Assembly (NCBI GenBank): GCA_946479725.1
Contig: CAMLHB010000080.1
Location: 1-9,083, forward strand
Length of the DNA: 9,083 nucleotides
Reading direction: 5' to 3'
Origin: an uncultured Actinomycetes bacterium
Lineage (GTDB): Bacteria > Actinomycetota > Thermoleophilia > Solirubrobacterales > 70-9
Shown: one piece after another, positions 6,027 through 9,083 of the stretch
How positions within the stretch are numbered: position 1 is the first letter of the stretch
Layout: each line of letters starts with the position of its first letter
Notes under the pieces: model-generated
The model's input: only the letters and a program-made list of their open reading frames with translations
What the model was told of the DNA's origin: nothing
Database searches by the model: none
Program-made: the position numbers and the translations under genes

Positions 6027-6032
6027 TAGAAT
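6027..6032 (+). promoter_or_regulatory. Candidate -10 box of the oxidase-like operon
   Basis: TAGAAT, five of six bases of the consensus, ends nine bases before the TTG start at 6042. The predicted transcript start near 6039 leaves about three leader bases, so this gene too would be read leaderless. Upstream bases at the -35 position are G+C-rich and not recognisable. Confidence 0.45.
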
Positions 6033-6041
6033 GGCCGCGCT

Positions 6042-6740
6042 TTGGCGTCCCACTCCCCTGGCACCGACCAGATCGACACCCTGCTGTGGATCGGCTTCTT
6101 CGCCGCCGCGATCCTGATCGTCGCGGTCGTCGGCGCGCTGCTCTTCGTCGTCCGCCGCTACCGCAGCGAGCGGGGAGCCGAGCCGCGCCAGCTGCTCAGC
6201 GGCCGCCGCCTGCAGTTCCGGGTCGCCGGGGTGCTGACGGTCTTCGCGGCGCTGCTCTTCGTCCTCGGCGTCGTCTTCACCGACAACGCCCGCGAAGCCC
6301 CGAAGACCGGCGACGCAGGCCTTGCCTCGCTGAAGTCCGAACCGCTGAAGATCAAGGCGACCGGCCAACAGTGGCTGTGGCGCTACGACTACCCGAACGG
6401 CGCCTTCTCCTATTACAAGCTGGTGGTCCCGGTCGACACCGCGGTGGAACTGGAAGTCGTCTCCACCGACGTCGTCCACACCTGGAACGTCGAAGAACTG
6501 GCGCGCAAGGCCGACGCCGTCCCCGGCAAGACCGACCGAATCCTCTTCAGCGCCGATCAGGAAGGCACCTACGGCGGCGACTCCGCCACCCTCTCCGGCC
6601 AGGCCTACGCGGCGATGCGAACCGAGGTCGAAGTCGTCTCCCCCGAGAAGTACGAAGAATTCGTCGAAACCCAGAGCGAAGAGATCGAGGCCGCCCAGGA
6701 ACGGGTGGTCGGCCTGATCGAAAACGGAGAAACCCCATGA
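6042..6740 (+). CDS. ctaC: Heme-copper oxidase subunit II homolog lacking the CuA site
   Basis: A 232-residue membrane-anchored cupredoxin-type subunit II. Two N-terminal membrane helices (about 13-36 and 62-80) are followed by an extracytoplasmic beta domain with the family's QWLWRYDYP (110-118), VVHTWNVEEL (144-153) and DAVPGKTDR (158-166) segments. In true cytochrome c oxidases this domain carries dinuclear CuA. Here the loop is GTYGGDSATLSGQAYAAM: both copper cysteines are Ser181 and Ser185, the Glu is Thr183 and the second His is Tyr189; only His146 and Met192 remain. Spacing from His146 equals R. sphaeroides His217/Cys252/Cys256/His260/Met263. CuA is therefore absent, as in quinol-oxidase CyoA. 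TTG at 6042 is the only reasonable start: an in-frame stop lies at 6027 and the ATG at 6031 is out of frame. It overlaps the next gene by ATGA. Confidence 0.9.
   Translation: MASHSPGTDQIDTLLWIGFFAAAILIVAVVGALLFVVRRYRSERGAEPRQLLSGRRLQFRVAGVLTVFAALLFVLGVVFTDNAREAPKTGDAGLASLKSEPLKIKATGQQWLWRYDYPNGAFSYYKLVVPVDTAVELEVVSTDVVHTWNVEELARKADAVPGKTDRILFSADQEGTYGGDSATLSGQAYAAMRTEVEVVSPEKYEEFVETQSEEIEAAQERVVGLIENGETP
6726..6729 (+). promoter_or_regulatory. Shine-Dalgarno site of the subunit I gene
   Basis: GGAG seven bases before the ATG at 6737, inside the end of the subunit II gene. It fixes the subunit I start even though the frame is open for 650 bases further upstream, and together with the ATGA overlap indicates coupled translation of the two subunits. 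Confidence 0.75.
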
Positions 6741-8422
6741 GTCCCACCTCGCGCCCCGAGCTGGTCGACGGCGGCTACAGCACCGCCCGCCCCCGCTGGG
6801 TGCAGCTGGCGACCAGCGCCGACCACAAGGAGATCGGCCAGATCCTCATCTCCGGCGCCCTCGGCTTCCTCTTCATCGCCCTGGTCGAGCTGGTGCTGAT
6901 GCGGATCCAGCTGCTGGTTCCGGAGAACACCTTCCTCTCCCCCGTCGCCTTCAACCGGATGCTCTCGCTCTACGGCGCCAGCTCCGTCTTCCTCTTCGCG
7001 CTGCCGCTCGTCTTCGGGCTCTTCTACTACGTGGCGCCACTGCAGGTCGGTGCCCGCGGCACGGCGCTGCCGCGCCTCGGCCAGGTCGGCATGGCGCTCT
7101 GGGTAGCCGGCGCGACTGCCCTCTACGCGACCTTTCTCTTCACCCCCTCGGAGGCCGGCGTCAACCCGCTTGCGCCGCTCACCGAGGTCGCCTTCCTCTC
7201 CAACAACGGCGTCGACGCCTGGGCCACGGCGACCGGCCTGGGGACGCTCGGCTTTGTCCTCCTCTCGATCAACCTGATCGCGACCCTGCGGACGATGCGG
7301 GCGCCCGGGATGGCCTGGCGCCGGGTCCCGGTCTTCGCCTGGGCCGCCGCCGTCAGCTCCTGGCTGATGGTCGTAGTCGGGTCGGTGCTGCTGGCGGCGC
7401 TGACCATGCTGATGATCGACCGCAACTACGACGGGATCTTCTTCGCCGACGGCTCCGGCGGGGCGCCGCTGCTCTGGCAGCACCTGAGCTGGATCTTCTA
7501 CACCGGCACCTACATGCTGATCCTGATCTTCGCCTTCGGCACGATCGCCGAAATCGCCGCCACCTTCTCGCGCAAACCGCTCTTCAACCGCAACGTCGTC
7601 ATGGCCTGTCTGGCGGCGATCGCGGTGATCGGGACGCTGGCCTGGATGCAGAACATGCTCACCGCCCCGATCGGGATCGGCTGGATGTACTTCGCGATGC
7701 TGATGTCGCTGGCCCTGATCGTCCCCTTCGGCCTCGTCCTCTTCAACCTGATCGCGACCCTCGCCGGCGGCACCCTGCGGATGCGGGCGCCACTGCTGTT
7801 CGCGATCGGCGCGATCTTCGCGATCGCCGTTGGCCTCGCCTCTGAGCTCTGCCACTCCCTGGTCGCCTCCGCCTGGCACCTGAAGAACACGACCGACTCC
7901 ACCGCCGCCACCCACTTCGCGCTGATCGGCGGCTCCGTCTTCGGCGGCTTCGCCGCGCTCCACTACTGGTTCCCGAAGATGACCGGGCGGACGATGGGCG
8001 AGACCCTCGCCCGAATCTCCTTCTGGATGATCCTCGTCGGCCTGCTGCTCGGCTTCGTGCCGCTCTTCTTCGCCGGCGCCGAGCAGGGTCAGGTCGTCGA
8101 CGCCTACAAGTACTTCGCTGGCACCGGCGTCACCGTCTACAACGTGATTGCCTCGATCGGAGTCTTCGTCCTCTTCGCCGGGATCCTGATGACGATCCTC
8201 AACGCGATCTTCAGCCGCACCAACGGCCCCGCCGCCGGCCACGATCCCTGGGCCGGCGACACGCTCGAGTGGTTCACGCTCTCGCCGCCGGAGCCGCACA
8301 ACTTCGACGTCCTGCCCGATGTCCGCAGCGCCCAACCGCTGCGCGACATCCGCGCGGCGATCGAGCATCGCACCCGCCGCTCCGAGCGGGCGGCGGCGCG
8401 CGAATCGCAGCCGGTAGCCTGA
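6737..8422 (+). CDS. ctaD: Heme-copper oxidase subunit I homolog lacking nearly all heme, CuB and proton-channel residues
   Basis: A 561-residue protein with about 12 membrane helices and unmistakable subunit I architecture: DHKEIG (29-34), the [16 protein letters not shown] segment (177-192), LTMLMIDRN (222-230), QHLSW (248-252), [10 protein letters not shown] (409-418), SSIG-like IASIG and the tail [10 protein letters not shown]...HNFDVLP. Yet the functional residues are replaced (R. sphaeroides numbers in parentheses): Tyr79 (His102), Thr256 (His284), Thr258 (Glu286), Met260 (Tyr288), Gln305-Asn306 (His333-His334), Val334 (Lys362), Ala391 (His419), Val453-Val454 (Arg481-Arg482). Only His393 (His421) remains. 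Spacings 49, 29, 86 and 60 match the reference exactly. By family logic it cannot reduce oxygen or NO at a heme-copper centre. Intact frame, good ribosome site and coupling to subunit II argue against a pseudogene. Role unknown. Confidence 0.93.
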   Translation: MSPTSRPELVDGGYSTARPRWVQLATSADHKEIGQILISGALGFLFIALVELVLMRIQLLVPENTFLSPVAFNRMLSLYGASSVFLFALPLVFGLFYYVAPLQVGARGTALPRLGQVGMALWVAGATALYATFLFTPSEAGVNPLAPLTEVAFLSNNGVDAWATATGLGTLGFVLLSINLIATLRTMRAPGMAWRRVPVFAWAAAVSSWLMVVVGSVLLAALTMLMIDRNYDGIFFADGSGGAPLLWQHLSWIFYTGTYMLILIFAFGTIAEIAATFSRKPLFNRNVVMACLAAIAVIGTLAWMQNMLTAPIGIGWMYFAMLMSLALIVPFGLVLFNLIATLAGGTLRMRAPLLFAIGAIFAIAVGLASELCHSLVASAWHLKNTTDSTAATHFALIGGSVFGGFAALHYWFPKMTGRTMGETLARISFWMILVGLLLGFVPLFFAGAEQGQVVDAYKYFAGTGVTVYNVIASIGVFVLFAGILMTILNAIFSRTNGPAAGHDPWAGDTLEWFTLSPPEPHNFDVLPDVRSAQPLRDIRAAIEHRTRRSERAAARESQPVA

Positions 8423-8427
8423 GCCCC

Positions 8428-9083
8428 ATGCAGACCGGTGCCGGCGCGCAGACCGCGCCCAACCCGACGACGGCCACCCGCTCGCTGCCCCCCACCGTCG
8501 TCCGCGACTACCTGACGCTGACCAAGCCGAAGGTCCAGTCGCTGCTGCTCTTCACCACGGTGACGACGATGTACGTCGCCGGAGATCCATCGCTGAACCT
8601 GATCCTCCTCACCTGCCTCGGCGGCGCGCTCTCCGCCGGCGGAGCCGGCGCGGTCAATCACGCCGTCGACCGCGACATCGACCGCACGATGGCCCGCACC
8701 GCCACCCGGCCCGTCGCCTCCGGCCGCGTCTCGGCCCGGGCGGCGACGACCTTCGGCCTCACCCTCGCCGCCTCCTCTTTCCTGCTGCTCTCGCTGACCG
8801 TGAACCCGCTGGCGGCGACTCTCTCGCTCAGCGGCTTCGTCGGTTACGTAGGCGTCTACACGCTGTGGCTGAAGCGCCGGACGCCGCAGAACATCGTCAT
8901 CGGCGGTGCCGCCGGGGCCGTCCCCCCGCTGGTCGCCTGGGCGGCGGTCACCGGCGAGCTCAGCGGCATGGCCTTCTACATGTTCGCGATCGTCTTCTTC
9001 TGGACCCCGCCTCACTTCTGGGCGCTCTCGCTGCTGATGAAGGACGAGTACGCGAAGGCCGGCATCCCGATGCTGCCGGTCGT
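8428..9083 (+). CDS. ctaB: Protoheme IX farnesyltransferase (heme O synthase), 3'-truncated by window edge
   Basis: A UbiA-superfamily membrane prenyltransferase that adds a farnesyl group to heme b to make heme O, the precursor of heme A. The visible 218 residues (of a usual ~290-310) start with an unconserved ~25-residue tail, then [14 protein letters not shown]. The Asp-rich prenyl-diphosphate/Mg site is intact as [15 protein letters not shown] with the following RP. Also intact are [33 protein letters not shown] and [14 protein letters not shown], all strongly conserved in CtaB. The ATG at 8428 is five bases after the subunit I stop, with no strong ribosome site, so reinitiation is likely. 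Unlike its two upstream neighbours it shows no loss of key residues, so it is probably an active enzyme serving oxidases encoded elsewhere or an unknown client here. Confidence 0.95.
   Translation, partial: MQTGAGAQTAPNPTTATRSLPPTVVRDYLTLTKPKVQSLLLFTTVTTMYVAGDPSLNLILLTCLGGALSAGGAGAVNHAVDRDIDRTMARTATRPVASGRVSARAATTFGLTLAASSFLLLSLTVNPLAATLSLSGFVGYVGVYTLWLKRRTPQNIVIGGAAGAVPPLVAWAAVTGELSGMAFYMFAIVFFWTPPHFWALSLLMKDEYAKAGIPMLPV

Larger units (their letters stand above)
5961..6041. promoter_or_regulatory. Divergent intergenic region between PAP2 and oxidase-like genes
   Basis: This 81-base gap separates two divergently transcribed gene groups and holds one -10-like box for each, listed separately. 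No convincing -35 hexamer, operator repeat or riboswitch was seen. The short out-of-frame ATG at 6031 overlaps the plus-strand -10 box and would not be in the predicted transcript. Confidence 0.6.

Noticed and set aside
6031..6117. Short plus-strand ORF starting at ATG 6031, considered as an upstream leader peptide or a frameshifted start of subunit II
   Set aside because: Its ATG overlaps the predicted -10 box, so it would not be transcribed, and subunit II reads cleanly from TTG 6042 without needing a frameshift.
5961..6479. Possible N-terminal extension of the PAP2 protein into the oxidase-like gene
   Set aside because: The extension is antisense to subunit II and acidic/low-complexity; a -10 box and a sensible ATG sit at 5960.
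6605..8368. A 587-codon open frame on the minus strand, antisense to the subunit I gene
   Set aside because: Same composition artefact; it lies opposite a conserved membrane protein and has no recognisable motif.
6737..8422. Idea that subunit I is a pseudogene or a frameshift/assembly artefact
   Set aside because: The frame is continuous, flanking family motifs are intact, spacing of substituted positions is exact, and it has a good ribosome site and ATGA coupling. A frameshift cannot swap single residues inside conserved helices. dN/dS would be the decisive test.
6737..8422. Idea that subunit I is a nitric oxide reductase or a B/C-type oxidase with relocated ligands
   Set aside because: Those families keep the three CuB/FeB histidines and the proximal heme histidine; here none of the four remains and no histidine pair is found in helix VII.
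1..9083. Search for CRISPR arrays, tRNA or rRNA genes, insertion sequences and factor-independent terminators
   Set aside because: No spaced repeats, cloverleaf sequences, transposase motifs or G+C-rich stem plus T-run were seen on either strand.

Overview
The window is uniformly very G+C-rich. Genes are tightly packed with 4-base ATGA/GTGA overlaps, GTG and TTG starts occur, and two or three promoters appear leaderless. The protein styles (an actinobacterial-type UBP zinc finger beside TrxB, a PAP2 protein with a PTAPPWW motif, VapBC) suggest a high-GC actinobacterium, perhaps of the Thermoleophilia/Solirubrobacterales type. The lineage is inferred from style, not from a marker gene.

Layout. 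Bases 1-1749 (+): the 3' part of an enoyl-CoA hydratase, translationally coupled to a 3-hydroxyacyl-CoA dehydrogenase, which are consecutive beta-oxidation steps. Bases 1750-2474 (-): a vapBC toxin-antitoxin module with a clear inverted-repeat operator, lying tail to tail with no gap against the dehydrogenase gene and bracketed by an 8-base direct repeat. Bases 2473-5960 (-), in transcription order: a PAP2-family phosphatase/phosphotransferase, a UPF0104 (LPG_synthase_TM) membrane protein, thioredoxin reductase and a small UBP-type zinc-finger protein. Bases 5961-6041: a divergent promoter region. Bases 6042-9083 (+): genes that look like ctaC-ctaD-ctaB (oxidase subunit II, subunit I and heme O synthase, the last cut by the window end).

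The outstanding observation is that the oxidase-like pair has kept the heme-copper oxidase fold and conserved structural motifs but has lost almost every redox ligand. In subunit I the three CuB histidines, the cross-linked tyrosine, the high-spin heme histidine, one of the two low-spin heme histidines, the Mg site, the heme-propionate arginine pair and the key residues of the D and K proton channels are all replaced. In subunit II four CuA-site residues (both Cys, Glu and one His) are replaced. Ligand spacing matches the Rhodobacter sphaeroides enzyme residue for residue across most of the protein, so this is not an alignment artefact. Both frames are intact, have ordinary coding character and are translationally coupled. 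This looks like a maintained, non-oxidase member of the heme-copper superfamily next to an apparently normal heme O synthase; its function is unknown to me.
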